Shown here in pieces: positions 15,917-25,866 of a DNA stretch of 64,000 nucleotides. Numbering within the stretch: the first letter of the stretch is position 1; each line of letters opens with the position of its first letter. The notes under the pieces are model-generated. The model did no database searches. It had not been told where the DNA came from and saw only the letters and a list, made by a program, of their open reading frames with translations. This DNA is from Mesonia sediminis (GTDB lineage Bacteria > Bacteroidota > Bacteroidia > Flavobacteriales > Flavobacteriaceae). The position numbers were made by a program, and so were the translations under genes. The stretch lies in NCBI RefSeq assembly GCF_042684705.1, contig NZ_JBHULZ010000041.1, positions 1 through 64,000 on the forward strand, read 5' to 3'.

Positions 15917-17860
15917 ATGAAGCACCACTACCTTGTTTTTTTTGTATATTTTTTCTTAGGCATAAGCGCAGACGCCCAGTCTATTGCGCAAGTCAATCTA
16001 CAAGCAAAGCAATTTCAAGATGCTTATAACCAAGCCTTAAACCAACAAGAATATGATGAAGCCTTAGTGCACCTCAACGCACTAAGTGATTTACTGATTT
16101 ACCAAGCCATCGATCACCAAAGAAGCTATAGTTTGTTACGTGATTTTAAACCCTACCTCAAGTTCTGCCAAACCCCCAAACAACGTGCTAACTTTTATAT
16201 TAATTATGCAGAATCGGCTACTTATAACCAGTATTACAAAGAGGCGATGCAAATACTTGAAGAAGGGATTTCTTATATGGAGAAAGAACAAGATTCCAGT
16301 TGGTATGCCTTTGGCTATGCTTATCTTAAAGCCGCCGAAAACACCAATCGGCTGAACCGTTTTACCGAAAGCGCAACCTATTTTCAAAAAGCTGAGAGCC
16401 TTTTTAGTCACCAACAGGATAGTCTTATGTTGTTATGGACCAAGAGCGGTTTGAGTACTTTATTCAGTAGTTTTGCTTTATACGATAAAGCGGCGAAAGA
16501 GAGGGAATTTATTTTTAATATGCCTAAAAAGCCTGGTTTTGCTCAGGTAAAAGCTGTGGCCCATTTACGAGCTGCTACCGATGCTTTTTTTCAGAATCAA
16601 CCGCAAAAAGAGCTGTATCATATCGAGCAAGCCTTAAAAACCGAAAACAATCAAGCCGATATCAAAGAGATTGTTAGGCTGATAAGCCTCACCTTTGCTA
16701 CGGCTATTTATGCCCGCAACCAACAGAAAGATAAAGCAAATCACTATTTTAAAGAGCTCCAAACTCAGTTTAGCGAACACAAATTACAAACCCCATTTAT
16801 AAATAGCTATTATCGCTTGGCACAAAGCAGGCATGCTTTGGTAAATAACCAAATAGATTTAGCTATTTCTTCGGCTCATGACTTGCTAGAGAGTTTAGAA
16901 AATACAGATGATTGGCAACACCTGGCGCGTGCTTATTGGTTATTGGCCAACATCTACGAAGAAAATCAACAAACCCCTAAGGCCCTTTATTATTTAAAGC
17001 GCTACACCCATTTAAAAGACTCGGTAAACGTAGCCGCATCGCGTAGGCAATTTGCTTTTGTGCAAACTCAATTTGAAACCAAGAAAAAAGATCTCGCCTT
17101 AAAGCAAAAAAATCAAGCCATTGAACTGCTGCATGCTAAAAATCGCATTGTAAATCAGCGTTTATTATTATTAGGAATAATTAGCCTTTTCGGATTTGTT
17201 TTCCTTTACATTTGGCGACAACGCTTGTACGCCCAACGCAAAGAACGCCTACAAAAAGAATTTGCTCATAACTTGGTACATCAATTAGAAGATGAGCGCA
17301 AACGTATTGCAGGAGAATTACACGACAGCGTGGGGCAAAATCTTTTGTTGGTAAAAAACAAACTCTTGTTAAAAAAGCAGCAAGAGCATCAACTACTCGA
17401 AGAGAGCATACAAGAAGTTAGATCGATGTCTCAGCGCCTTCATCCGTTTCAATTCGAAAAGCTAGGCTTACTTACTTCGATTAAGCATACGGTAGAGCGT
17501 TTTCAAAAAAATTCGAGTATTTATTACTCCACACTTATAGAAACCCAACACATCAATCTAAAAAAAGAAAAAGCCATCTTCATTTTTAGGATGATTCAAG
17601 AATGTCTTAACAATGTAGTGAAACATTCTCAAGCCTCGGCTTGTCAAGTACGCATACAAGAAACCTCAGAAACTTATATTTTTAGCATAAAAGATAACGG
17701 GCTGGGTTTTGAGGTTAGCCAACAGATGCAAAAACTCGACAGCTTAGGCTTAAAAAATCTTAAAGAACGGGCCGTATTAATAGAGGCCAAATTAAAAATA
17801 CGTTCTCGTAGAGAAAAAGGAACGCATATAAGTATAATTCTAAATAAACACGCCAACTAA
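15917..17860 (+). CDS. TPR-containing sensor histidine kinase (HisKA_3)
   Basis: A 647-residue protein: signal peptide (LVFFVYFFLGISADAQS), an extracytoplasmic series of TPR repeats to about residue 395, a coiled coil, a membrane helix (LLLLGIISLFGFVFLYIW, about 415-432), a HisKA_3 dimerisation domain with RKRIAGELHDSVGQN (phospho-acceptor His) and a HATPase domain with NVVKHSQAS, DNGLGF and GLKNLKERA. The G boxes are intact. The stop overlaps the start of the LuxR-type regulator by one base (TAATG), so they are a coupled two-component pair of the NarX/NarL type. It probably controls the surface module downstream. Confidence 0.93.
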   Translation: MKHHYLVFFVYFFLGISADAQSIAQVNLQAKQFQDAYNQALNQQEYDEALVHLNALSDLLIYQAIDHQRSYSLLRDFKPYLKFCQTPKQRANFYINYAESATYNQYYKEAMQILEEGISYMEKEQDSSWYAFGYAYLKAAENTNRLNRFTESATYFQKAESLFSHQQDSLMLLWTKSGLSTLFSSFALYDKAAKEREFIFNMPKKPGFAQVKAVAHLRAATDAFFQNQPQKELYHIEQALKTENNQADIKEIVRLISLTFATAIYARNQQKDKANHYFKELQTQFSEHKLQTPFINSYYRLAQSRHALVNNQIDLAISSAHDLLESLENTDDWQHLARAYWLLANIYEENQQTPKALYYLKRYTHLKDSVNVAASRRQFAFVQTQFETKKKDLALKQKNQAIELLHAKNRIVNQRLLLLGIISLFGFVFLYIWRQRLYAQRKERLQKEFAHNLVHQLEDERKRIAGELHDSVGQNLLLVKNKLLLKKQQEHQLLEESIQEVRSMSQRLHPFQFEKLGLLTSIKHTVERFQKNSSIYYSTLIETQHINLKKEKAIFIFRMIQECLNNVVKHSQASACQVRIQETSETYIFSIKDNGLGFEVSQQMQKLDSLGLKNLKERAVLIEAKLKIRSRREKGTHISIILNKHAN

Positions 17861-18480
17861 TGCGCTTACGTATCTTACTCGCCGATGATCACCCGCTATT
17901 GCTAAAAGGAACCCAGGCCTACCTCAACAGTAAAGGGCACCAAGTGGTGGCCACCGCTCAGGATGGTATAGCGGCCTATTATGCCATATTAAAACATCAG
18001 CCCCATATCGCTATTCTCGACTTTGATATGCCCAAACAAAACGGTTTAGAGGTGGCCAAGGCGATTTTTGCCCAGGGCACTAAGGTAAAGGTCATCTTGT
18101 TAACCTTGCATCAACAAGAAGCCATACTGTCCGAACTTGGGCACTGTATTGCTGGGTATTTAACCAAAGATACCGCTTTAGAAGAACTAGATGATTGTTT
18201 AAATGCGGTTTTATCTCAAAAAACCTACCAGAGTTCTACCCTAAAAAATAATATTCATATTCCAAGCCAAAACCCTCAGCTAGAAAAACTCACCGCTAGC
18301 GAACTTAAGATTTTGAAATATATTGAACAAGAATATACCAGCGCTCAAATTGCCGAAGAACTTTTCATTTCAAAACGAACGGTAGAAAAACACCGTAGTA
18401 ATATTATTGAAAAGCTAAATCTAGACTCTCAAGCCCACAGCCTCTTACTTTGGTTAAAACAAAACAAAATGAGTTTTTAA
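17860..18480 (+). CDS. LuxR/NarL-family response regulator
   Basis: A 206-residue protein. The receiver has the acidic pair ADDH, phospho-acceptor Asp 54 (AILDFDMPKQNG) and LLTLH / YLTKD blocks. The C-terminal HTH_LuxR (LTASELKILKYIEQ, TSAQIAEELFISKRTVEKH) binds DNA. It is co-translated with the upstream kinase. About 95 bases after its stop lies an inverted repeat TACGTAG-AG-CTACGTA that could be its operator, in front of the next gene. Confidence 0.95.
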   Translation: MRLRILLADDHPLLLKGTQAYLNSKGHQVVATAQDGIAAYYAILKHQPHIAILDFDMPKQNGLEVAKAIFAQGTKVKVILLTLHQQEAILSELGHCIAGYLTKDTALEELDDCLNAVLSQKTYQSSTLKNNIHIPSQNPQLEKLTASELKILKYIEQEYTSAQIAEELFISKRTVEKHRSNIIEKLNLDSQAHSLLLWLKQNKMSF

Positions 18481-18572
18481 AAAAGTTGTTTGTTGGTTTA
18501 GAACTGTTTCATTCCCTTTTCAGGGAAATGTTTACGCTATAACCAACATAAGATCAAAGGCTATAGCCTATA

Positions 18573-18588
18573 TACGTAGAGCTACGTA
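18573..18588. promoter_or_regulatory. inverted repeat TACGTAG-AG-CTACGTA, possible regulator site
   Basis: Seven-base perfect arms starting with TAC, like NarL-type half sites, 55 bases before the next start codon. Regulation by the adjacent LuxR-type protein is inference. Confidence 0.4.
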
Positions 18589-18643
18589 TTCCAAAAGTTG
18601 AACCTAAAAACTAACTTGCACGGGTAAATATAAAACACCCAAT

Positions 18644-19018
18644 ATGTTCACTATTAAAATCGAAAACAACTACCGGTATTCTGGACGCTTGGTCAATACC
18701 GACACCAATAGAGATTGGATCATCAATCATCATTTTACCAGTGCTAGTATTCCCGATTTAAAATCGGCTTTATTACAAATTTATGGACTCGGCGAAGTTC
18801 TTTTTTTAGATCTAGGCGAAGAAAAGATAAAAGGATATCCTTTTCCTTCTGAGCGTTACGGACTTTTAATACGCTGCCACAGTACCGAATTTTATTACCG
18901 TTTTGAACAACACGGCGATATATACTTAACTATAGATGCGTTAGGCTGTTTTAGTTTACAAGTAAAAAATGGTACAGCAATACAGATCAAACTACCCGAA
19001 TTATCACTTAAACAATAA
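18644..19018 (+). CDS. hypothetical protein, 124 residues
   Basis: A soluble, beta-rich protein without a signal peptide (MFTIKIENNYRYSGRLV; later GLLIRCHSTEFYYRFEQHGD). I do not recognise a family. It ends four bases before the tail-collar gene and is the first gene after a regulator site candidate, so it should be co-transcribed with the collar protein and the large exported protein. A helper role for those proteins is possible but not shown. Confidence 0.6.
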   Translation: MFTIKIENNYRYSGRLVNTDTNRDWIINHHFTSASIPDLKSALLQIYGLGEVLFLDLGEEKIKGYPFPSERYGLLIRCHSTEFYYRFEQHGDIYLTIDALGCFSLQVKNGTAIQIKLPELSLKQ

Positions 19019-19022
19019 TATT

Positions 19023-19547
19023 ATGGATGTTTTTTTAGGACAAATAAGCCTATTTGGTGGCGATTACGCACCTGCTGGCTGGGCTTTTTGCAACGGTCAA
19101 ATGCTAAATATATCTGACCACACCGCGCTTTTTTCTTTATTAGGAACACGATACGGAGGAGACGGTGTAAATACTTTTGCACTTCCCAACCTTTGTGGTA
19201 GAATGCCCCTTGGTTTTGGTACGGCGCAGGGGCTTAGTAATTACCCCATAGGCAGTCAAGGTGGGAAAGAAAAAGTAGCTTTAGGCATTTCCGAAATGCC
19301 CGCTCATAACCACGGCGTAAGTACTCACGCCTCTGCTTTAGATGGCATAGGGGCCAATACCATCGAGGTCACCAATAACTATTGGGCTAAAGGAGGTAGT
19401 TACAGCACTACTAGCGATGCGCAAATGGCAAATGATGCCGTAAGAATAACCGATACAGGAGAAGGCAAGGCACACGAAAACCGCCCGCCCTATCTCGCTC
19501 TTAATTTTATGATAGCCTTAAACGGTATCTATCCTTCTAGAAGCTAA
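19023..19547 (+). CDS. phage tail-collar domain protein (microcystin-dependent-protein type)
   Basis: A 174-residue protein. The ATG at 19023 is chosen because the family begins MDVFLGQISLFGG; an earlier in-frame ATG would overlap the previous gene. The N-terminal Tail_Collar domain is canonical: FLGQISLFGGDYAPAGWAF, CNGQMLNISDHTALFSLLG, YGGDGVNTFALPNLCGRMPLG. The C-terminal part has the usual MPAHNHGVS and HENRPPYLALNFMIAL. Such small proteins occur outside prophages, often with two-component systems and secreted giants, and their cellular role is unclear. No other phage genes are nearby. Confidence 0.93.
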   Translation: MDVFLGQISLFGGDYAPAGWAFCNGQMLNISDHTALFSLLGTRYGGDGVNTFALPNLCGRMPLGFGTAQGLSNYPIGSQGGKEKVALGISEMPAHNHGVSTHASALDGIGANTIEVTNNYWAKGGSYSTTSDAQMANDAVRITDTGEGKAHENRPPYLALNFMIALNGIYPSRS

Positions 19548-19574
19548 GTTTTATTCTCTTGTAATACCAATTGT

Positions 19575-22500
19575 ATGAAATACCTAACGACCACTTTAGT
19601 AAAAATTAACTTGTCTCTTCTGTTAATGCTTATGCTAAGCAGCCTGAGTGCCCAAAGCATTACCTTTGACTTAGAAAATGCAGTACTTCAAAATAACAAC
19701 AGTGCTATTAACCAATCTATTACTGTGGGAGGTAACGTCTATACTATGACAATCACCCACGCTACGTCAAACGGTAATGCTGGGCTTACCCAAGTAAATG
19801 GTTCGCAGGTATTTTATTACAATGGTGGAGCTGGAAATACAAACCCCTGGGTGATTAGTTTTACAAAAAATGGAAATCCTACCAATTTTACCTTACATGG
19901 ATTGACTTGTGTGGCTTATAGAAATTATCAAATTAGCTTATTAGACCCTAACGATCAAGTTATTACCCCCTTTGCGTCTTACCCCATTGGAGTCGTCTCT
20001 CCAGTTTTTGTTGTCAATACAAATTTGGCGAGCAACATCAGCAGCTTTAAGATTAAACCCGACAACTTAGCAACGCTAAATAATTTTGGGCTTGATAATA
20101 TTCAAGTTAGTTTCCCTACCAGTAATCCAATTATCAATAGTGTGAGCGTGCCCCTTAATAACACCTATGCCGCTGGTGACGATCTTAATTTTAGTATTCA
20201 ATTTGATCAAAACATCATTGTCAATACCCTTAATGGAGTTCCGCAGATTACTATCGCAGTAGGATCTAGCCTTAAAAATGCCACCTATTCTAGTGGTAGT
20301 GGCACTAGTAGCTTAGATTTTGTTTACACGGTACAAGCTGGAGATTTTGATTCGAATGGTATTGGTATTAATGGCCTTAGCGCAAACGGAGGCAGCCTAC
20401 AAAATAGCAATGGTTTAGCCGCCAACCTGAATTTAAATAATGTAGCCAATACAAATGGGGTTTTGGTTGACGGGGTGGCACCCACGGGATATACAGTACA
20501 ATTTGATCAAGCGCTTATAGCAATTAGCAATGAAAACAATGCCAGTTTCACTATAGCTGCAGCCGAAATAGGCGCAACCTATCAATACACCATAACAAGT
20601 AATAATGGAGGCACACCCCTTAGCGGTTCTGGTGTCATCAGCCAAGCCAATCAACAAATAAGCGATTTAAATTTAAGCGGTTTAAGTAACGGAGTGCTAA
20701 ATTTAAGTCTACAACTTACCGATGGAGTAGGCAATACCGGTTCGTTAGCCACTGCCCAAACGAATAAACAAACCTTGGTTTACCAACCAGACGCTAACCA
20801 AATTTTATACGTTAATAAAAACACGCCTAACCCCCAAGGCGATGGTTCTAGTTGGGCAAATGCCATTCCCGAACTAGCCCATGCCTTAAAATGGGCAAAT
20901 AATAATGCTAGTCCTAATTGGGCTACAACCCCCTTACAAATTTGGGTTGCCGGTGGCACCTACACCCCTTTATATAGTCCTATTGATGGAGAATTTGGAA
21001 AACAAAAGGGAAGGGCTAATGCATTTTTACTGGTTAAAGATGTTCAATTATTTGGTGGTTTTGCCGGAACTGAAAATAGCATATCGCAAAGAGACCTGAG
21101 TAATACTAACAATGCCAGCATATTAAGTGGTGATCGCGATGCAAACGACGCTCTTTTAAATCCTGCTCCTAATACAGGTGTAAGGCATACAGCCAGCTCA
21201 AGAGCTCAGAATACCTATCACGTACTTATGGGCTCTGGCAATCTAGGGCAAACAAAAGTAGATGGTTTTACCATACAAGGGGCTAACGCCAGTTCTGTAA
21301 GCCAAAGCATTTCAGGTTTTTACATCAACGGAAATTACTTCTCCCACTTCTCAGGCGGCGGCATTTATATTAGAAAGGCCAATATACCCTTTAAAAACCT
21401 AAAACTACAAGACAATTCTGCCAATAGAGGTGCTGGAATATATAATATCGATGCTAATTCTAGTCTTGTCAATTCTATTATACATCACAATCACGCCACT
21501 GATGCTGGAGGAGGCATCTATATAAATTTGAACGGCCAAATGCAATTTACCAATGTGAGTATAGCCCTTAATTCGGCCCCTCAAGGTGAAGCCATTGTAA
21601 CCAAACTGTCTAATCCTATTTTGCATAATAGTATCATTTTTGGTGATATTAAGGAATTACTTGGCGGAACTTATACCGCTTACCACAGTCTTATTGAAGG
21701 CAATAACACTATTGCCAACGGCAATATAAATACCTATGGTTTGACCCCCACTTTGGTTTTTAACAATCCGTTTCAAGATGACTTTAGTCTTAAAAACACT
21801 AGTCGGGCGGTCAATGTAGGAAACAATACTGCCTATACACAAGCTGGCGGAAATCTATTGACTGATGTAGATTTGAATGGTCAGGCTCGATTGTATGATG
21901 ATAGCTTTTTTAGTCAAGATCAAATAGACCTTGGTGCTTTAGAGTACAATGCCGATTTACCGGTGCGGAACACCGATTTTACCGCCAATCCTACTGAAGG
22001 ATGTGGGATACCGCATACGGTATTTTTCACAGACACCTCTGAATATCCAGATCTATGGGAATGGGATTTTGGTGACGGGAATACTTCGACTTCTCAAAAC
22101 CCCATACACAACTTTGTAAGTCCAGGAGATTATACGGTATCTTTAAAAACCACCGATACCATTTTTAACACCTACAATACCCATACTGCCTTAATACGTG
22201 TTCAAACTGCAACGGCCAATTTTACCAGCAGTACTACTTCGAGTTGTATCGGAAGTACTATTGCTTTCACAGACACCTCAACCTTAAACGGAAATGGATC
22301 GATTACACAATGGGAATGGGATTTTGGAGACGGGAATACTTCGACTGTTCAAAACCCCAGTCACACCTACACTACCCCAGGAAACTTTAAGGTTAGCCTT
22401 AAAATCACAACAGATACAGGATGCTCCTATACCGAAAATAAAATAGATTATATCAGCATCAACCAAGTCATAGCTGACTTCTCCACTACCGATACCACAA

Positions 22501-24713
22501 CTGGATTTCCTAATTTGACGGTTAATTTTCAAGACAATTCTACAAGTAATTTGCCTATCACAGGGTGGTTATGGGATTTTGGTGATGGAAATACCTCTAC
22601 ACTGCAAAATCCCACCCATACCTACAGCAGTTTTGGAGTTTATGACGTTAGTTTGAATATTACCACAACCCAAGCCTGCAGTGCAAGCCTTACAAAGAAC
22701 GGCTTTATTAATACCTCAGATAACCTTGCTCCTACCGCCCTATGTCAAAGCCTTCAAGTTTATCTAGATGCAAATGGCACTGCCAGTATTACCCCAGCCA
22801 TGGTGGATGCGGGAAGCACAGATAACGATCAAATTGCTAGTATACAAATTACACCCCAGGTTTTTGATTGTAGCATGATCGGTGCTCAGAGTGTAAGTAT
22901 GCTGGTAACCGATAGAGCAGGAAACACTAGTAGTTGTTCCATTAACATTCAAGTCATCGACTCATTGGCACCTGTACCAGACTTGGCTAGCTTGCCTACT
23001 ATAACAAAAGCTTGTGAGCTGTTGCCAACAGATTTAACGCCGCCAACTGCTACAGATAACTGTGGAGGAAGCGTCTTGGTGACCAACGATGCGGTTTTTC
23101 CTATCAATACACAAGGAAATCATAGCATTACGTGGACGTTTCAAGATCAAAACGGCAATACCAGTACGCAAATTCAAAATATTGTAATAGATGATACCAT
23201 GCCGCCTACTCCAGACCTGGCTAGCTTGCCCACTATAACAAAAGCTTGTGAGCTGCTGCCAACAGATTTAACGCCGCCAACTGCAACTGACAATTGTGGA
23301 GGAAGCGTCTTGGTGACCAACGATGCGGTTTTCCCTATCAATGCACAAGGAAATCATAGCATTACGTGGACGTTTCAAGATCAAAACGGTAATACCAGTA
23401 CGCAAACCCAAAATATTCAAGTTTTAGCTTCGCCCTTAGAGGCAGTAAGTTTTAATGATGGTCAATTTACTTACGATGGTAATTTACATAGCTTAAGCGT
23501 AAGCAATTTACCCGCAGGAGCACAAGTTAATTATAGTATAAGTCCTCAAACTAGCAGTCCCAATGGCGCAATAGACGCAGGGAATTATACTGTTACTGCG
23601 GTCATAAGTCCGCCGGCTTCAGATGTAAATTGTGACCCCATTAGCCTTAGTGCACAATTGGTGATTGAAAAAGCAGCACAGAGTATAAACTTTCAAGACC
23701 CTGGATTAAAAATACTAGAAGACGATTCAGATTTTCAACTTCAAGCTAGCGCGAGTTCAGGTTTGCCCGTGCAATTCACTTATTCATATGCGGGAGTCAG
23801 TCCCCCAGCCACAGTTTCGTCAACAGGTTGGGTGAGTTTACTAAGTTCTGGTCAAATACAAATTACGGCCGAACAACCAGGAAATAACAATTATCATCCT
23901 GCCACTAGTATGTCCCAGATTTTACAAATTAACAGTAGAGATGCCTCGGCACATACTATACAAATTGAGGAAAAACAATTTAACACACCACCAAAAGAGC
24001 TTGATTACCAGATAGCCTGCACGAACCAAAAAGAAAGCGTAAATATTGAGATAACCACAGAGGTTAATGCTCAAGTAAGTCCTGCAAAAAGTTTTAAAAT
24101 TGAAACCCCCAAACCAGGTATTTACAAGCAAAAAGTAACTATTACCTCTCAAGATGGAAGCAGTACGCAAACCTATTGGATAATAATCGAAAAGCAATTT
24201 GCATTTTTTGATATTGTTCATCAAAAATTCGACAATGTGTTACTGGTTAATAATAATCCAGCGACTAACGGCGGCTATCAATTTGTGGGTTATCAATGGT
24301 TTAAAAATGCTAAGCCAATCGGTAACGAACAATATTATAGTGCGGGTCCTCAATCCCAAGACATATTAGACCCACAAGCCGAATATGCTGTTAAACTTTA
24401 TTTAGCAAACGGAGCCATTCTACATACTTGTATAGGCCAGATCTCCTTAAGTCAATCTGCCGATTTTAACGCTTGGCCAAATCCTAACCAAGCTGGCAAT
24501 CAACTTCATTTTGAGGTAAGTCAAACTGATATTTCTCTTCAACAACCTGCATTTGTAAGGCTTTATACATTACAGGGTATACAAGTTGGGGTTTGGAAAA
24601 TATCAGAAAAAAACACCCGTATAGATTTACCTGAGACTTTATCTACTGGTACTTATTTAGCTAGCTACCAAATCGGTAATCACACAGAATCCTTTAAATT
24701 AATTATAGAATAA
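19575..24713 (+). CDS. giant T9SS-exported adhesin-like protein with PKD and HYR-type repeats
   Basis: A 1712-residue protein: signal peptide (LLLMLMLSSLSAQS); lectin-like N region; Ig-like domain (about 185-300); right-handed beta-helix with LYVNKNTPNPQGDGSSW and GGGIYI turns (about 410-790); three PKD domains each with WDFGDGNTST (about 820-1050); a beta domain; two near-identical 78-residue units starting SLPTITKACELLPTDLTPP; an MBG-type domain; and a T9SS type A sorting domain at the end (NAWPNPNQAGNQ ... STGTYLASY). It should be exported through the outer membrane by T9SS and attached to or shed from the cell surface. Adhesion is the likely job but no ligand-binding site is evident. Confidence 0.88.
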   Translation: MKYLTTTLVKINLSLLLMLMLSSLSAQSITFDLENAVLQNNNSAINQSITVGGNVYTMTITHATSNGNAGLTQVNGSQVFYYNGGAGNTNPWVISFTKNGNPTNFTLHGLTCVAYRNYQISLLDPNDQVITPFASYPIGVVSPVFVVNTNLASNISSFKIKPDNLATLNNFGLDNIQVSFPTSNPIINSVSVPLNNTYAAGDDLNFSIQFDQNIIVNTLNGVPQITIAVGSSLKNATYSSGSGTSSLDFVYTVQAGDFDSNGIGINGLSANGGSLQNSNGLAANLNLNNVANTNGVLVDGVAPTGYTVQFDQALIAISNENNASFTIAAAEIGATYQYTITSNNGGTPLSGSGVISQANQQISDLNLSGLSNGVLNLSLQLTDGVGNTGSLATAQTNKQTLVYQPDANQILYVNKNTPNPQGDGSSWANAIPELAHALKWANNNASPNWATTPLQIWVAGGTYTPLYSPIDGEFGKQKGRANAFLLVKDVQLFGGFAGTENSISQRDLSNTNNASILSGDRDANDALLNPAPNTGVRHTASSRAQNTYHVLMGSGNLGQTKVDGFTIQGANASSVSQSISGFYINGNYFSHFSGGGIYIRKANIPFKNLKLQDNSANRGAGIYNIDANSSLVNSIIHHNHATDAGGGIYINLNGQMQFTNVSIALNSAPQGEAIVTKLSNPILHNSIIFGDIKELLGGTYTAYHSLIEGNNTIANGNINTYGLTPTLVFNNPFQDDFSLKNTSRAVNVGNNTAYTQAGGNLLTDVDLNGQARLYDDSFFSQDQIDLGALEYNADLPVRNTDFTANPTEGCGIPHTVFFTDTSEYPDLWEWDFGDGNTSTSQNPIHNFVSPGDYTVSLKTTDTIFNTYNTHTALIRVQTATANFTSSTTSSCIGSTIAFTDTSTLNGNGSITQWEWDFGDGNTSTVQNPSHTYTTPGNFKVSLKITTDTGCSYTENKIDYISINQVIADFSTTDTTTGFPNLTVNFQDNSTSNLPITGWLWDFGDGNTSTLQNPTHTYSSFGVYDVSLNITTTQACSASLTKNGFINTSDNLAPTALCQSLQVYLDANGTASITPAMVDAGSTDNDQIASIQITPQVFDCSMIGAQSVSMLVTDRAGNTSSCSINIQVIDSLAPVPDLASLPTITKACELLPTDLTPPTATDNCGGSVLVTNDAVFPINTQGNHSITWTFQDQNGNTSTQIQNIVIDDTMPPTPDLASLPTITKACELLPTDLTPPTATDNCGGSVLVTNDAVFPINAQGNHSITWTFQDQNGNTSTQTQNIQVLASPLEAVSFNDGQFTYDGNLHSLSVSNLPAGAQVNYSISPQTSSPNGAIDAGNYTVTAVISPPASDVNCDPISLSAQLVIEKAAQSINFQDPGLKILEDDSDFQLQASASSGLPVQFTYSYAGVSPPATVSSTGWVSLLSSGQIQITAEQPGNNNYHPATSMSQILQINSRDASAHTIQIEEKQFNTPPKELDYQIACTNQKESVNIEITTEVNAQVSPAKSFKIETPKPGIYKQKVTITSQDGSSTQTYWIIIEKQFAFFDIVHQKFDNVLLVNNNPATNGGYQFVGYQWFKNAKPIGNEQYYSAGPQSQDILDPQAEYAVKLYLANGAILHTCIGQISLSQSADFNAWPNPNQAGNQLHFEVSQTDISLQQPAFVRLYTLQGIQVGVWKISEKNTRIDLPETLSTGTYLASYQIGNHTESFKLIIE

Positions 24714-24721
24714 AAACTCAT

Positions 24722-25597
24722 ATGAATTGCAAAAGCGCAAACACCCGCAAACGTCATATCATTTTAATAAAAACAATGATTTTCTTAAGTATTTGCAGTC
24801 TTACTTGGGGTGGTTACTCACAAAAAAGCAGTGAATTTTCTGTTCAGGCCTTAGGAGGGTTCTCTTATGTTGATTACGAAACCCAACAAACATTTACAGC
24901 ACCAGAAAGAAATTGGGGGTTGGGTCTAGGCTATGGTTTTTATCTTAATGAAAATTGGTCTTTACAATTGGCTGGAATATACCAAAAGTATACCGCCAAA
25001 TTGAGTGTAGCCAAAATAGAAGACCAATATCAAAGTATAGACTTGGAACAAGAGAACTTTGTTTTTCAATTCGAGGCACAAAGATTAAAAGAGCAACAAC
25101 AAATAGGAAATATTCAATTTCCGCTCAGTTTACAATGGCAAACCAGCGGAGAAACTAAATTTTATTTTAGGGCTGGTGCTCAGGTCAACTTGGTTCTAGA
25201 AGCAGAATTTGATCAAGCAATAGACTTTCTCAAAACAAGTGGTTACTATCCTCAATATGAAGTCACTCTAGACGATCCGTTATTTATGGGTTTTGGTCGG
25301 TTTGACGATGTCAAAACCTCAAAGAAAAATTTAAATTGGCAAACTACCTACTCGGCTATCTTTGAAAGTGGAATAAAAAGTGAAGTGTATAAAAATCAGC
25401 ATTTTTATATCGGATTGTTTTTGAATTACGGCCTTAAAGGTTTAAAAACAGCCGACAAAAACAATCCTCTAGTGGAGTACCAATCTAAAAAACCAGATGC
25501 TTTTAAATGGAATAGCCTTAGCCAAACGCCATTGGCACAAAATGCCCGATTGATGTCTTACGGCATAAAACTCCGGTATGCTTGGGGCGGTTTTTAA
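24722..25597 (+). CDS. outer-membrane beta-barrel protein (PorT-like size)
   Basis: A 291-residue protein with a basic N-terminal stretch and signal segment (MIFLSICSLTWGGYSQ). An alternative ATG at 24776 starts right at the signal peptide. The body alternates polar and hydrophobic residues (LGLGYGFYLNENWSLQLAGIYQKY; FYIGLFLNYGLKGL) and ends YGIKLRYAWGGF with a terminal Phe, the mark of an outer-membrane barrel. It follows the giant protein by eight bases, so a role in its display or anchoring is plausible, as for barrel partners of T9SS cargo. Confidence 0.7.
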   Translation: MNCKSANTRKRHIILIKTMIFLSICSLTWGGYSQKSSEFSVQALGGFSYVDYETQQTFTAPERNWGLGLGYGFYLNENWSLQLAGIYQKYTAKLSVAKIEDQYQSIDLEQENFVFQFEAQRLKEQQQIGNIQFPLSLQWQTSGETKFYFRAGAQVNLVLEAEFDQAIDFLKTSGYYPQYEVTLDDPLFMGFGRFDDVKTSKKNLNWQTTYSAIFESGIKSEVYKNQHFYIGLFLNYGLKGLKTADKNNPLVEYQSKKPDAFKWNSLSQTPLAQNARLMSYGIKLRYAWGGF

Positions 25598-25685
25598 TGA
25601 TATATTTTCATATCTACCAACATTGTAATTGCATTAATTATGCCTCTTAACAAGTCTATTTAATATGCAATGCAATAGCTAAAAT

Positions 25686-25834
25686 TGACACCCCCGCTGC
25701 TACGCGATTGTATCGCGTTCTTCTAACCTTTTAAAATAGAGCAGCCTGGCCGGGGCAACCCCTAATATCCCTGTCAATTTTAACCAGTACTATATTGTAT
25801 TAAAAGTGTATATTTGAGTTGATATAACGAGTTG
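25686..25834 (+). repeat. cassette linker repeat, copy 7 (hairpin plus promoter box)
   Basis: Starts with the large hairpin (ACCCCCGCTGCTACGCGATTG, inner CGCGATTGTATCGCG, outer AGCAGCCTGGCCGGGG), then box TATATTTG at 25809-25816 and ATAACGA-GTTGGCGGTAA from 25831. It opens the second cassette block. The left CAATAACTAAGC module is absent. The rest of 25598-25685 shows nothing. Confidence 0.75.
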
Positions 25835-25866
25835 GCGGTAATTATCATCCGAACTAAATTAATAAT

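Noticed and set aside
18969..19022. Upstream start for the tail-collar protein
   Set aside because: It would overlap the previous gene, and the family begins at the ATG at 19023.
19023..19547. Prophage signalled by the tail-collar gene
   Set aside because: No capsid, portal, terminase or lysis genes nearby; the neighbours are T9SS surface genes.
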